A stretch of DNA of 64,000 bases from Hathewaya limosa (lineage in GTDB: Bacteria; Bacillota; Clostridia; Clostridiales; Clostridiaceae), in the NCBI RefSeq assembly GCF_030815255.1, contig NZ_JAUSWN010000014.1, positions 33,057 to 97,056 of the forward strand, in the 5' to 3' direction. Positions within the stretch are counted from its first letter, which is position 1; every line of letters starts with the position of its first letter. The notes under the pieces are model-generated. The model did not search any database, was not told the origin of the DNA, and saw only the letters and a program-made list of their open reading frames with translations. A program made the translations under genes and the position numbers. Of the stretch, positions 1 through 8,240 are shown one piece after another.

Positions 1-123
1 CCTTTTTATTAAAATCATTTTACCATATTTAATCAGGAATTTAAAAGTTTACTCCATAATATAACTTATATGATTAAAACTAAAAAAATGTATTTATATT
101 TAAGGTATTTTTAAAATTTTTAA

Positions 124-164
124 TAAAAAAATAAGAGCAGAAAATTATTAATTTCCTACTCTTA
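124..164 (-). terminator. Intrinsic terminator of the recombinase-like gene
   Basis: Arms at 132-145 and 151-164 pair with two mismatches, and on the minus strand they are followed by a run of seven T. It lies 13 bases past the stop of the recombinase-like gene, so it is its natural transcript end. Confidence 0.7.
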
Positions 165-176
165 ATCTGCTTGTAC

Positions 177-1370
177 CTATATTTTTTTTAAAATGATATC
201 AATTTTTTTATCTTTCTTATTCTTCTTGTCTTTTCCTTCCTTAACAAGTATCTTATCTATAAGTTCACCTAGAATTTCTTTTGAAAGAGTATTAGTTTCA
301 AGTACTTCTTTTACCTTTTTTATATATATTTTAGATTTATCTATTCTTTGCATATCGCCTACAACTTTTTCTAAAATTTCCTTTTTTCTAAGTAATTTAT
401 TTCTTTTAATCATTAACTTACTTAGTTCTTTTCTTGACTTTATTTTTTCTTCTTGATCTAGTACCCCTTCTTCTATATCTAATATAACATCTTCAATTTT
501 TGAATTTATTTTTGTTATTTTTTTCTCAATATGTCTCAAATTTTTTTCTAAATCCTCTTCTTCTGATGCAACTTTATATAGCATATCATCAAATTCTATT
601 TTCTCTTTTTCCTTATTATAGAATTCTCTAAATTTTTGGAATACCAACTCTTTTAAATGTTCTTCTTTTACAGAATGGGCGGTACATCTATTCTTCCCTG
701 ATTGACTATTGCTACACTTATATCCTTTATAATTCTTTCTATAGCTCATAGCTCCTCCACATTCGTTGCAATTCAAAAGCGATGAAAATAAATGATATTC
801 TCTTTTTATTGTAGTAAACATTTTAGATTTTTCTTTCATAATCTCTTGAACTTTAAAGAACTCTTCTTTACTAATTATACCTTGAAATTCTCCTCCATAT
901 ATTCTCTCTTTTTCATTATTTAAAACGACCTTATTTCCTTCTATTCCCTTCCACTTATTTTGCACCATTATACCAGCATATTTTTCATTAATTAGAATAG
1001 ACTTTATAGTATTTTTACTCCACAAACCAAATTTAGATCTATTAAAGTTTTTTAAATAAAAAGATGGTGTTTCAATACTTTTATCATTTAAATAACTGGC
1101 TATTTTTCCACAACCCCAGCCATTCAAATATAAAGTATATATTTTTTTAACTACCTCACTAGTTTCATCACCTCTGGGAACTAATTGTATAAACTTTTCC
1201 CCATTTTTATATACTTCATTAAAAAAATACCCATACGGTGGTCTACTAGCTATAGATGATCCTTTTTCCATCTTAATTCTTAAAGCTTTTTTCACACTTG
1301 CAGATATCTTATTGCTTAGATTTTCTCTTTTATCATTTTCTACATTAATTACATAGTCACTATTTTCCAT
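177..1370 (-). CDS. Large serine recombinase relative lacking the catalytic domain
   Basis: This 397-residue protein corresponds to the DNA-binding part of a large serine recombinase. Residues about 20-140 match the 'Recombinase' domain (PPYGY at 44-48, then the ILxNEKYAG-type block near 125-133). A zinc ribbon follows with Cys201, Cys204, Cys219 and Cys229, then a long Lys/Glu-rich coiled coil (about 240-345). The N-terminal resolvase domain of about 140 residues that carries the active-site serine is absent. The start is well supported: AAAGGGGG lies seven bases upstream of the ATG, and a near-consensus promoter lies at 1428-1456. No catalytic-domain fragment is visible upstream, where cysK ends. 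It therefore cannot cut DNA on its own. It may be a domesticated DNA-binding protein or a truncated remnant that is still expressed; the sequence does not decide. Confidence 0.8.
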   Translation of the reverse strand: MENSDYVINVENDKRENLSNKISASVKKALRIKMEKGSSIASRPPYGYFFNEVYKNGEKFIQLVPRGDETSEVVKKIYTLYLNGWGCGKIASYLNDKSIETPSFYLKNFNRSKFGLWSKNTIKSILINEKYAGIMVQNKWKGIEGNKVVLNNEKERIYGGEFQGIISKEEFFKVQEIMKEKSKMFTTIKREYHLFSSLLNCNECGGAMSYRKNYKGYKCSNSQSGKNRCTAHSVKEEHLKELVFQKFREFYNKEKEKIEFDDMLYKVASEEEDLEKNLRHIEKKITKINSKIEDVILDIEEGVLDQEEKIKSRKELSKLMIKRNKLLRKKEILEKVVGDMQRIDKSKIYIKKVKEVLETNTLSKEILGELIDKILVKEGKDKKNKKDKKIDIILKKI

Positions 1371-1427
1371 ATCTATACCCCCTTTTATAGTGAACTGTTG
1401 ATATAGATTTTCATTTTCATCAATTAA

Positions 1428-1456
1428 ATCATACTAAATGAGCATAGTATTGTCAA
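1428..1456 (-). promoter_or_regulatory. Sigma-A type promoter of the recombinase-like gene
   Basis: On the minus strand TTGACA (1451-1456) is separated by 17 bases from TATGAT (1428-1433), close to consensus. The predicted start near 1421 gives a leader of about 50 bases. It shows that the truncated recombinase gene is probably transcribed. Confidence 0.65.
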
Positions 1457-1513
1457 TTTTCATATCATTATTAAAATATGTAAAATAAACACATTTTGTT
1501 CTTGTTATATAAA

Positions 1514-1545
1514 AACATCCCCCATTATATAAGTTGAAGGATGTT
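1514..1545 (-). terminator. Weak terminator after cysK
   Basis: Arms AACATCC (1514-1520) and GGATGTT (1539-1545) form a stem that is followed on the minus strand by TTTTTA. It lies just past the cysK stop. The stem is short, so readthrough into the recombinase-like gene is possible. Confidence 0.5.
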
Positions 1546-1561
1546 AAAATGATTTTTAAAT

Positions 1562-2491
1562 TTAATCAAATATAGGCATTGATAAATACCTTTGACCTGT
1601 ATCTGGAAGTATTACCACTATATTTTTCCCTTTATTTTCTTTACGTTTAGCTACTTCTACGGCTGCATAAATAGCTGCACCTGAAGAGATGCCTACAAAG
1701 ATTCCTTCTGTTTTAACTATATTATTAGTAAATTCTATAGCTTTTTCGTTATCTATTTTAATTACTTCATCTATAAGATCCATATTCACATTTTTCGGAA
1801 TAAATCCTGCTCCTATTCCTTGAATCTTATGTGCACCTGGTTTTTCTCCAGATAAAACAGCTGAAGTAGTTGGTTCAACAGCTATTATTTTTATTTGGGG
1901 ATTTTTTTCTTTTAGCTTACGTCCATTTCCAGTAATAGTTCCTCCTGTTCCAACTCCTGCTATAAAAATATCTACTTTTCCATCTGTATCTCTCCAAATT
2001 TCTTCTGCAGTAGTCATACTATGAATTTCTGGATTTGCATCATTTTCAAACTGTTGCGGCATAAATGAATTAGGATTTTCCTTTAAAATTTCTTCTGCCT
2101 TCTTTATTGACCCACTCATTCCTTCTGCTCCTGGAGTTAATACAAGTTGTGCTCCATAAGCTTTTAATATATTTCTTCTTTCCACACTCATTGTATCAGG
2201 CATAGTTAGTATAAGTTTGTATCCTTTAATAGCTGCTATGAATGCAAGTCCAACACCAGTATTTCCACTAGTTGGCTCAACTATTACTGTATCCTTATTT
2301 ATTTTCCCTTCTCTTTCTGCTTTTTCTATCATAGCTAAAGCTGCCCTATCTTTAATACTACCTGCTGGGTTAAAATATTCTACTTTAGCAATAATGTTTG
2401 CCTCCAACTCATTTTGTTTTTCAATTTTAGAAAGCCTAACTAATGGAGTATTTCCTATTAATTCTATAAGATTATTATAAATTTTTGACAT
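1562..2491 (-). CDS. cysK: Cysteine synthase A (O-acetylserine sulfhydrylase)
   Basis: Makes L-cysteine from O-acetylserine and sulfide with pyridoxal phosphate; cytosolic. The 309 residues match the normal length. Visible motifs are the PLP lysine in SIKDRA (Lys47), the substrate loop SGNTG (75-79), the phosphate-binding GTGGT (181-185) and the typical C-terminus YLSMPIFD. The gene lies 17 bases downstream of a CymR-like regulator and is probably cotranscribed with it. In Bacillus subtilis CysK also binds CymR and helps it repress cysteine uptake and synthesis genes, so the pairing suggests the same dual role. No serine acetyltransferase gene (cysE) is in the window. Confidence 0.95.
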   Translation of the reverse strand: MSKIYNNLIELIGNTPLVRLSKIEKQNELEANIIAKVEYFNPAGSIKDRAALAMIEKAEREGKINKDTVIVEPTSGNTGVGLAFIAAIKGYKLILTMPDTMSVERRNILKAYGAQLVLTPGAEGMSGSIKKAEEILKENPNSFMPQQFENDANPEIHSMTTAEEIWRDTDGKVDIFIAGVGTGGTITGNGRKLKEKNPQIKIIAVEPTTSAVLSGEKPGAHKIQGIGAGFIPKNVNMDLIDEVIKIDNEKAIEFTNNIVKTEGIFVGISSGAAIYAAVEVAKRKENKGKNIVVILPDTGQRYLSMPIFD

Positions 2492-2508
2492 ATTTATCCC
2501 CTCCTAAT

Positions 2509-2943
2509 TTATATGTAATACATAATAATGTCTTCTTGGTTTTCTTTATATTTTTGTGCTAAAAATTCTAAGGTAATTTCATCAGTAAAATCATTAATAG
2601 TCTTATTTAACTTTTTCCATAAATTTTCTGCAATACATTTATCTAAATTATCCATATTATGTTCTTCTACATTAACAGCTCTTATTTCTCCTTCTACTAC
2701 TCTTAATATTTCACCTATGGTTATCTCTTTAGCCCCTTTAACTAATGTATATCCACCTTGAGCACCTTTTACTCCCTTTATTAACCCACCCTTTCTCAAT
2801 AAAGAAAATATTTGTTCCAGATATCTTTCAGATATACTTTGTCTTTCGCAAATACTTTTTAAGGTTACCTTATCTTTTTCTGAATAAATAGCCAGGTCTA
2901 CCATGGCCTTTATTCCATATATACCTTTAGTTGAAATTTTCAT
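2509..2943 (-). CDS. cymR: Rrf2-family regulator, CymR-like
   Basis: A 144-residue Rrf2-family transcription factor. The N-terminal winged helix (about 1-70) has the family pattern ISERYLEQIFSLLRKGGLI followed by GGY. IscR and NsrR carry three clustered cysteines for an iron-sulfur cluster; here only Cys32 and Cys103 are present and not in that arrangement, so this is the cluster-free CymR type. Its position directly upstream of cysK fits the master repressor of cysteine metabolism. A promoter (3020-3048) and an imperfect palindrome in the leader (2982-2998) suggest autoregulation. GGGAG lies about 14 bases before the ATG, a long spacing; no better in-frame start is visible. Confidence 0.82.
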   Translation of the reverse strand: MKISTKGIYGIKAMVDLAIYSEKDKVTLKSICERQSISERYLEQIFSLLRKGGLIKGVKGAQGGYTLVKGAKEITIGEILRVVEGEIRAVNVEEHNMDNLDKCIAENLWKKLNKTINDFTDEITLEFLAQKYKENQEDIIMYYI

Positions 2944-2981
2944 AATTAATTCATTTTCTCCCGTTATTTTTATATCATTTT

Positions 2982-2998
2982 CCTATAGATTTACTAGG
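2982..2998 (-). promoter_or_regulatory. Candidate Rrf2/CymR operator
   Basis: A 17-base imperfect palindrome with CCTA and TAGG ends. It starts about 15 bases downstream of the predicted cymR transcription start. Position and symmetry fit an autoregulatory operator; the link to CymR is inference. Confidence 0.4.
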
Positions 2999-3019
2999 TT
3001 TTATGTTTTAATTAAAATT

Positions 3020-3048
3020 ATTTTATAGCACACATTGCCTAAAGTCAA
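3020..3048 (-). promoter_or_regulatory. Promoter of cymR-cysK
   Basis: Minus-strand TTGACT (3043-3048), a 17-base spacer, then TAAAAT (3020-3025). This is a good sigma-A match upstream of the CymR-like gene. Confidence 0.6.
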
Positions 3049-3078
3049 CAAAAAATTTTATTTATTCTCAAAATTTTT

Positions 3079-3118
3079 AAAAAAGATTACTTGTAAATAT
3101 GGATTAACTTACAAGTAA
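3079..3118 (-). terminator. Terminator after the orphan ABC-2 permease
   Basis: Perfect 10-bp arms at 3087-3096 and 3109-3118, followed on the minus strand by CTTTTTT. It lies 16 bases past the stop of the permease gene at 3134. Confidence 0.8.
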
Positions 3119-3133
3119 CCTTTATAACAAATT

Positions 3134-3889
3134 CTATTTCTTATTTGCATCATATTTATTATTTATTTTACCAAAGAACAATATCAATCCCACTATAGCA
3201 AAAATCAGTGTATATACCCCCAAAATTTTCAAACTATTACCTGTTGATAAACTTAAGCCATTCCAACTATACTGCATTAACTTAACTGCATGAGTTGTTG
3301 GAAGTACATATGCTACCTTTCTTGCACCTTCATTCATAATTTCTATTGGAAAAGTAAATCCTCCAAGGGTAATTAAAATAACATATATTATCATATATCC
3401 AAACATATGAATATTATTAAAAACTAAAGTTAAACAGTAACACATTAAAAAAGACAAAGTATATGCACTAATAACATTTATAAAATTAGTTCCAGTAAAA
3501 CTCACATTAAAGACAAGTTTAGATAATCCTAGTAACACTAAAGATGATATTAAGGTAACTATAAATACAGAAACCATGTTAGCTAAAATAAACTTAAATT
3601 TTCCTTTTTTTCTATGAAGAATTGTATCTGTATCTATGTTTTCCTTTCTCCATATAAAGGCCTTATTAACTCTATCAACTGTAATTATTAACATATTCAT
3701 AAATATCATCATAAACAAGCAAAAATTATGATTTTCAATTTTTACTCCATTTAACATCATAGGATCTTTAATAAATATTATTTCTAAAGTATAAAGAAGA
3801 AAAACCACTGCCATAACAAAAACAGATATAAATTTTTGATCCCTTATTTTTGTAAACTCCTCTTTTAATAAAGTATTAAAAGATTTCAT
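3134..3889 (-). CDS. ABC-2 type permease subunit without an adjacent ATPase
   Basis: A 251-residue membrane protein of the ABC-2 exporter fold: a short cytosolic N-terminus starting KSFNTLLKEEF, then about six hydrophobic segments (near 20-40, 55-72, 103-125, 138-158, 163-183 and 222-242). The region VLPTTHAVKLMQYSWNG before the last segment is typical of these permeases. GGGGAG lies five bases before the ATG. A terminator separates it from the upstream three-gene exporter (4061-7680), so it is its own unit. No ATPase lies next to it; it may borrow the ATPase of the neighbouring exporter. Substrate unknown. Confidence 0.7.
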   Translation of the reverse strand: MKSFNTLLKEEFTKIRDQKFISVFVMAVVFLLYTLEIIFIKDPMMLNGVKIENHNFCLFMMIFMNMLIITVDRVNKAFIWRKENIDTDTILHRKKGKFKFILANMVSVFIVTLISSLVLLGLSKLVFNVSFTGTNFINVISAYTLSFLMCYCLTLVFNNIHMFGYMIIYVILITLGGFTFPIEIMNEGARKVAYVLPTTHAVKLMQYSWNGLSLSTGNSLKILGVYTLIFAIVGLILFFGKINNKYDANKK

Positions 3890-4001
3890 TTCAATCTCCC
3901 CATTCTTTTAAAATTTGTGTTTCATTGTATTCTCTTTATACTTATATGTTATTCTTATGCTATTAATTTGGTTATACCTATATGTAAAGACCATAATAAA
4001 T

Positions 4002-4038
4002 AAAAAACTATCTAAAAATAAACCTTAGATAGTTTTTT
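4002..4038 (-). terminator. Terminator of the 7680-4061 exporter operon
   Basis: Perfect arms 4002-4015 and 4025-4038, A-rich on one side and T-rich on the other, so it can work in both directions. It ends the exporter operon on the minus strand. Confidence 0.85.
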
Positions 4039-4060
4039 GAATAAAATATTATATTTTAAC

Positions 4061-4726
4061 CTAATTTATTTTGTTAAACTTAAATTGTGCGACCCAAAAC
4101 AACACAAATGAATATACTAAAGGTTTTATGCCATATATTAAAACTTCCTTTATTCCCAATACATCAAAATTGGAGAAAAATATGTTTAAAATTCCTAGAT
4201 GTTTTCCTTTAGTAAGCGTTCCTATAATACTATATCCCACTAATATAACTATAGAGAATGCACAATTAGATGTTAATACTATGGATAAAAAACCTAAAGC
4301 TGAAAAAAACAATCCTTCTATTAAAAATTGAACATATAAGTTCAACCATACATTTTCTTTTGTTATAAGTTGAATCGATAGTACATATAACAAAACTGAA
4401 ATAGCGTATACTATATAAAAAATTAAAACTCGTTTTATTCCAAGCTCTTTTCGTTTAACTGGATAAGTAAAAATAACTTCATATCCACCCTCTTGTATTA
4501 TATCAACAAATAAGAATATACTAATCCAACCTGCACTCATTGGTACAAAGGTTTCTGAGATTTCTAATATATGCATCCATTTTTGGGGATCATTTAAATA
4601 TGCCCTTAGAAATATACAAGATACTATACACATAAGAAAAGGAAAAACAATATTCACACCTAAATTTTTCACATCAAACTCTAAATTATTTATCAACATA
4701 CTCTTGGATTTATAACAACTATTCAT
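4061..4726 (-). CDS. ABC exporter membrane subunit
   Basis: A 221-residue protein with about six hydrophobic segments (near 25-45, 60-76, 97-118, 127-150, 153-172 and 199-216). It shows the general plan of a short ABC-2 permease but no diagnostic motif. Its start overlaps the end of the ATPase gene by eight bases, so the two are translationally coupled and probably form one transporter with the large permease at 5617-7680. Substrate not recognisable. Confidence 0.7.
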   Translation of the reverse strand: MNSCYKSKSMLINNLEFDVKNLGVNIVFPFLMCIVSCIFLRAYLNDPQKWMHILEISETFVPMSAGWISIFLFVDIIQEGGYEVIFTYPVKRKELGIKRVLIFYIVYAISVLLYVLSIQLITKENVWLNLYVQFLIEGLFFSALGFLSIVLTSNCAFSIVILVGYSIIGTLTKGKHLGILNIFFSNFDVLGIKEVLIYGIKPLVYSFVLFWVAQFKFNKIN

Positions 4727-5591
4727 CTATACTTCTCCCTGTAATATAAAGATAGGCCTCTTCTAAAGTAGGGGAAATCTTAATAGCACCTTTAGGTATA
4801 AATGGACTTTGTTCTTTAATTAAAAATCTTACTTTATAACCTTCTGATAGTGTTTTTAATGAAATTATTTTTACCTCACCAGAAATTTCATCAACTTCTT
4901 CCTTAGGCATTTGTATTTCAAAAACTTTATCCTGAGCCTTTTTTAATATATCTATCATACTTCCAGTAAATAGGATTTTACCTTTTTCAAGTATTGCTAG
5001 TTTATCACAAGTAGCTTCAATATCTTCAATTATATGCGTTGATATTATAACTATTTTATCCTTACTTATATCTTTAAGCATATTTCTAAATTGTATTCTG
5101 TTTTCTGGATCTAATCCAGCCGTAGGTTCATCTACTACAAGAATACGTGGATTTCCTAAAATAGCTTGTGCTATTCCAACTCTCCTTATCATTCCCCCTG
5201 AAAGTTCCTGAACTTTCTTTTCTCTATCCGGTTCTAAATTAAGTTTTTTAATAACATAATCAACTTGTTCTTTAACATTTTCCACACCTTTCATTATTGC
5301 CATATGCTCTAAAGCTTCTTCAACCTTTAATCTTTTATACATTGAAAAATGTTGTGGAAGATATCCTATAATTTTTCTTACTTTCTCTCCATTTTTCCAG
5401 TCAATATCTCCATAAGCTATAGTTCCTTCTTGTATAGGCAATAAAGTAGTTATTGTTCTCATTAAAGTAGTCTTTCCTGCTCCATTAGGACCTAAGAGTC
5501 CAAACATTCCATTTCCTATACTTAAATTCACATTTTTTAAGGCATTACACTTACCATAATTTTTACTAACTCCTTTAATTTGTAATTCCAT
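4719..5591 (-). CDS. ABC exporter ATP-binding protein
   Basis: A 290-residue ATPase of the CcmA/drug-export class. Walker A GPNGAGKT is at 34-41, the signature LSGGM at 130-134, Walker B with VVDEP at 152-156, and STH is the switch histidine. The first 215 residues are the nucleotide-binding domain; the rest is a C-terminal extension of the kind seen in ABC-2 exporters. It lies between two membrane-subunit genes, 25 bases after the first and overlapping the second. It powers export by that complex; the substrate is unknown, possibly a peptide or lipid. Confidence 0.88.
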   Translation of the reverse strand: MELQIKGVSKNYGKCNALKNVNLSIGNGMFGLLGPNGAGKTTLMRTITTLLPIQEGTIAYGDIDWKNGEKVRKIIGYLPQHFSMYKRLKVEEALEHMAIMKGVENVKEQVDYVIKKLNLEPDREKKVQELSGGMIRRVGIAQAILGNPRILVVDEPTAGLDPENRIQFRNMLKDISKDKIVIISTHIIEDIEATCDKLAILEKGKILFTGSMIDILKKAQDKVFEIQMPKEEVDEISGEVKIISLKTLSEGYKVRFLIKEQSPFIPKGAIKISPTLEEAYLYITGRSIDE

Positions 5592-5616
5592 AAGAAAATT
5601 CCCCCAAATATATATT

Positions 5617-7680
5617 CTATTTTTTTAACAAAGTATTTACTTCCATACTCACCTTTTTTATATCTATATTTTTTTCCTTACTAGCTTTAATTAGCACTTT
5701 TAAAACTTCATTAAATTTGTCATCATCTTTCTTTCTTATGGTAGTTACTAGGGCTTTTTCAAGATTATATTTAACGCCATCTCTATTACTTGATTGTGAC
5801 TCTCCCTCAATTTTACCTTGTAAGAATCCTACATCATTATTAATCTTTATATTCTCTTGATCTCTTAGTGACATAATTATTAGATCTTTTATATATTGTT
5901 GATCCTCATTTTTTATAGCTTGTCTTAAATAATTACCTAAAATATTGTTTTCTATATCTTCCTCATTAAATGGTATCGTTGTTGTATCATTATCAACTTT
6001 AACGATTAATATATCATTATCTCTAAAAATGTCATCTCCTAGTGAAGAACCTTCATCATAAATAGGCATAAATAAAATTTTCTTTATGTTGCTAAGTCCC
6101 TCTATATCTAAATCAAACTTTTTATTTAACTTATCTACACTATTATCATACTTATCTATAAATTTTTTAGCATTTTCTCTTGAATTTTCTTGTATACTTG
6201 GATAACAGTAAGTTATATTTTTATACTTATCCTCTGTAATCATTCCTCTATATAGTGTAACTCCCTTACAATTTGTTCCTTTAAATTGATTTGATCCTAC
6301 AGATTCTAAATTACTATATACCTTTTTATTTCCTTCTATATTAACTGTAAAATCAGCTTTATAACTTAAATCATTTGTAAATAATCCACTATTATTAAAG
6401 TCTGTCATAGATGGGGCTATAATATTACTAGGATAATAATTAAAATAATTTGGTAGAATAATCATATCCTTATTTACACTAAATAATGGTGATGATTCAT
6501 TATCATATATAAACGTAATCTCTTTACTTTCTCCCTTTTTTAAGGACTTATCTAATAAAACCGTAATAAAATCTCCATCTCTCTTAAATGTTAAAGCTTT
6601 ATTAGTATCATCTAAAACTTTTTTTATATTAAATCCGTTATACAATGAAAATTGTAAGCTCTTTAGATTTTCTCTAGGCATAATATACATTTTAGTTTCA
6701 AATTCTTCAGTCTTATCTTCACGCAAAATAATGTTACATTTTTTTATATCAAATTTGACAGTATTTTCTGAAAATTGTTTGTTCAAACTATAATAAATAA
6801 CGTCTTTTTTTTCTCCGTCACCAAAATATATTAAAGATTTTACAGTTGGTAAATTTCTTTTATATATATTAAATGTTGGTACAACTATGCCTATGGTAAT
6901 CAATACTATTGCTATACTAGATTTTTTACTATTAATTAAATTAATAATCAATAATATAGATAATCCTACCATAAAAATTAAAACTCTTTGTACTAAATTG
7001 AACCCTTGTATTGGCATACCTGTCATGATATTAATACCAGAATTAATGTCATACTGTCCTAAATTTAAAAAATATTGAACTGCCCTTAAATCTAAACTAA
7101 CAATATCTACAATACTCTTAAATATATATCCATTTAACGGAATAGATGTGAACCATATAATCAGCATAAGAAGATAAGATATTTTACTTTTAACAATGTA
7201 ACCTATTATCATACCTATTATAGCTTCTATAAACAATGATAATAAATAATATATAATAAAATACATTATGCTTTGTTTATAAAATATACTAGGAGCGCCC
7301 TTAATTGCAGAACATATAAATATACTAATCATACAGAAAAATATAACTGACAGTATTAAGCTAAGTAGAGTTAATAATTTTCCTATTAATTTAATAATCT
7401 TACCTCTATAAATAGAAAAAAATACCTCATCTAAATTATATTGTTGTTCTTCTTTAGCTAAATAAAATCCTAAAACCATAAATAAAAGCATAAGAACCAT
7501 TGGCACAAAACTACTTGCTCGTAAAACATCCCAAATTTCATATTCAAAAAATATACTGGTAACATACACATACCAACAATATATGCAAATTATAGGAATA
7601 ATAAATTTAATTGCTTTAATTCTAAAAATATTTTTAAATTCTATTTTTATACAATTAAATATACTTCTAATGGAATTCAT
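5617..7680 (-). CDS. Large ABC-2 permease with a soluble C-terminal domain
   Basis: First gene of the exporter operon, 687 residues. The first 270 residues hold about seven membrane segments in ABC-2 arrangement. The remaining 400 or so are soluble: a beta-rich part (about 290-480), then an alpha/beta-helical part with no further membrane segment. This layout resembles permeases fused to an M1 aminopeptidase-like domain, which occur next to CcmA-type ATPases. I see no HExxH zinc motif, so if the relation holds the domain is not a peptidase and may bind a ligand. The region about 545-600 is rich in Asp and Asn. A good RBS (GGGGGAAAGG) precedes the ATG. Confidence 0.7.
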   Translation of the reverse strand: MNSIRSIFNCIKIEFKNIFRIKAIKFIIPIICIYCWYVYVTSIFFEYEIWDVLRASSFVPMVLMLLFMVLGFYLAKEEQQYNLDEVFFSIYRGKIIKLIGKLLTLLSLILSVIFFCMISIFICSAIKGAPSIFYKQSIMYFIIYYLLSLFIEAIIGMIIGYIVKSKISYLLMLIIWFTSIPLNGYIFKSIVDIVSLDLRAVQYFLNLGQYDINSGINIMTGMPIQGFNLVQRVLIFMVGLSILLIINLINSKKSSIAIVLITIGIVVPTFNIYKRNLPTVKSLIYFGDGEKKDVIYYSLNKQFSENTVKFDIKKCNIILREDKTEEFETKMYIMPRENLKSLQFSLYNGFNIKKVLDDTNKALTFKRDGDFITVLLDKSLKKGESKEITFIYDNESSPLFSVNKDMIILPNYFNYYPSNIIAPSMTDFNNSGLFTNDLSYKADFTVNIEGNKKVYSNLESVGSNQFKGTNCKGVTLYRGMITEDKYKNITYCYPSIQENSRENAKKFIDKYDNSVDKLNKKFDLDIEGLSNIKKILFMPIYDEGSSLGDDIFRDNDILIVKVDNDTTTIPFNEEDIENNILGNYLRQAIKNEDQQYIKDLIIMSLRDQENIKINNDVGFLQGKIEGESQSSNRDGVKYNLEKALVTTIRKKDDDKFNEVLKVLIKASKEKNIDIKKVSMEVNTLLKK

Positions 7681-7892
7681 GTTCCTTTCCCCCTAAATAA
7701 TTAATTAAACATATTATAAATTTAATACTGCTCAATAAGTCCTATCCTCTTATGTTTTTGAAATTCACTTCTACAACTTCATAATACTGATTTCTTATTT
7801 TAGTTAATTATACTTATTATATACTTATAATATATATTTTAACATTTAAAACTATTTTTGTTGTATATTTTTTATTTATAGTACGTAGAAAT

Positions 7893-7938
7893 AAAAGGAG
7901 TTACAGTTTATATTTTTCAATAAACCATAACTCCTTTT
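7893..7938 (-). terminator. Terminator after the CopZ-like gene
   Basis: Arms 7893-7910 and 7921-7938 pair over 18 positions with one AC/CA mismatch, around a 10-base loop. T-rich sequence follows on both strands. Confidence 0.8.
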
Positions 7939-7962
7939 AACAGATAAAATTATCTTGTAAAA

Positions 7963-8178
7963 TTATAAGGTTTTTATTTCCCTAACATCAAATCCTAAAT
8001 CTTCTATCTCATTTTTTATTATTTCATCTGTCACACTTCCATCAGTACTAAATTCAGCTAGATTTTGACTTAACTTAACTTGTACATCTGATGTACCACT
8101 AATTTGTGAAAGTGCATTTGTAACACGTTTAACACAATGGTCACAACTCATACCATCAATTAGAACTATTTTTTTCAT
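7963..8178 (-). CDS. copZ: Heavy-metal-associated domain protein, CopZ-like copper chaperone
   Basis: A single 71-residue HMA domain with the metal-binding loop GMSCDHC (9-15) and the ferredoxin-like beta-alpha-beta pattern. Family members carry Cu(I) to P-type ATPases or to the repressor CsoR. Neither copA nor csoR is adjacent, so the partner must be elsewhere in the genome. It stands alone with its own RBS and terminator. Copper is the likely metal, but other soft metals cannot be ruled out from sequence. Confidence 0.85.
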   Translation of the reverse strand: MKKIVLIDGMSCDHCVKRVTNALSQISGTSDVQVKLSQNLAEFSTDGSVTDEIIKNEIEDLGFDVREIKTL

Positions 8179-8240
8179 ATTAACACTCCTTTATAACTTT
8201 TTTACATTATTATAAATAAAGAATGAAAATCTATTATAGT

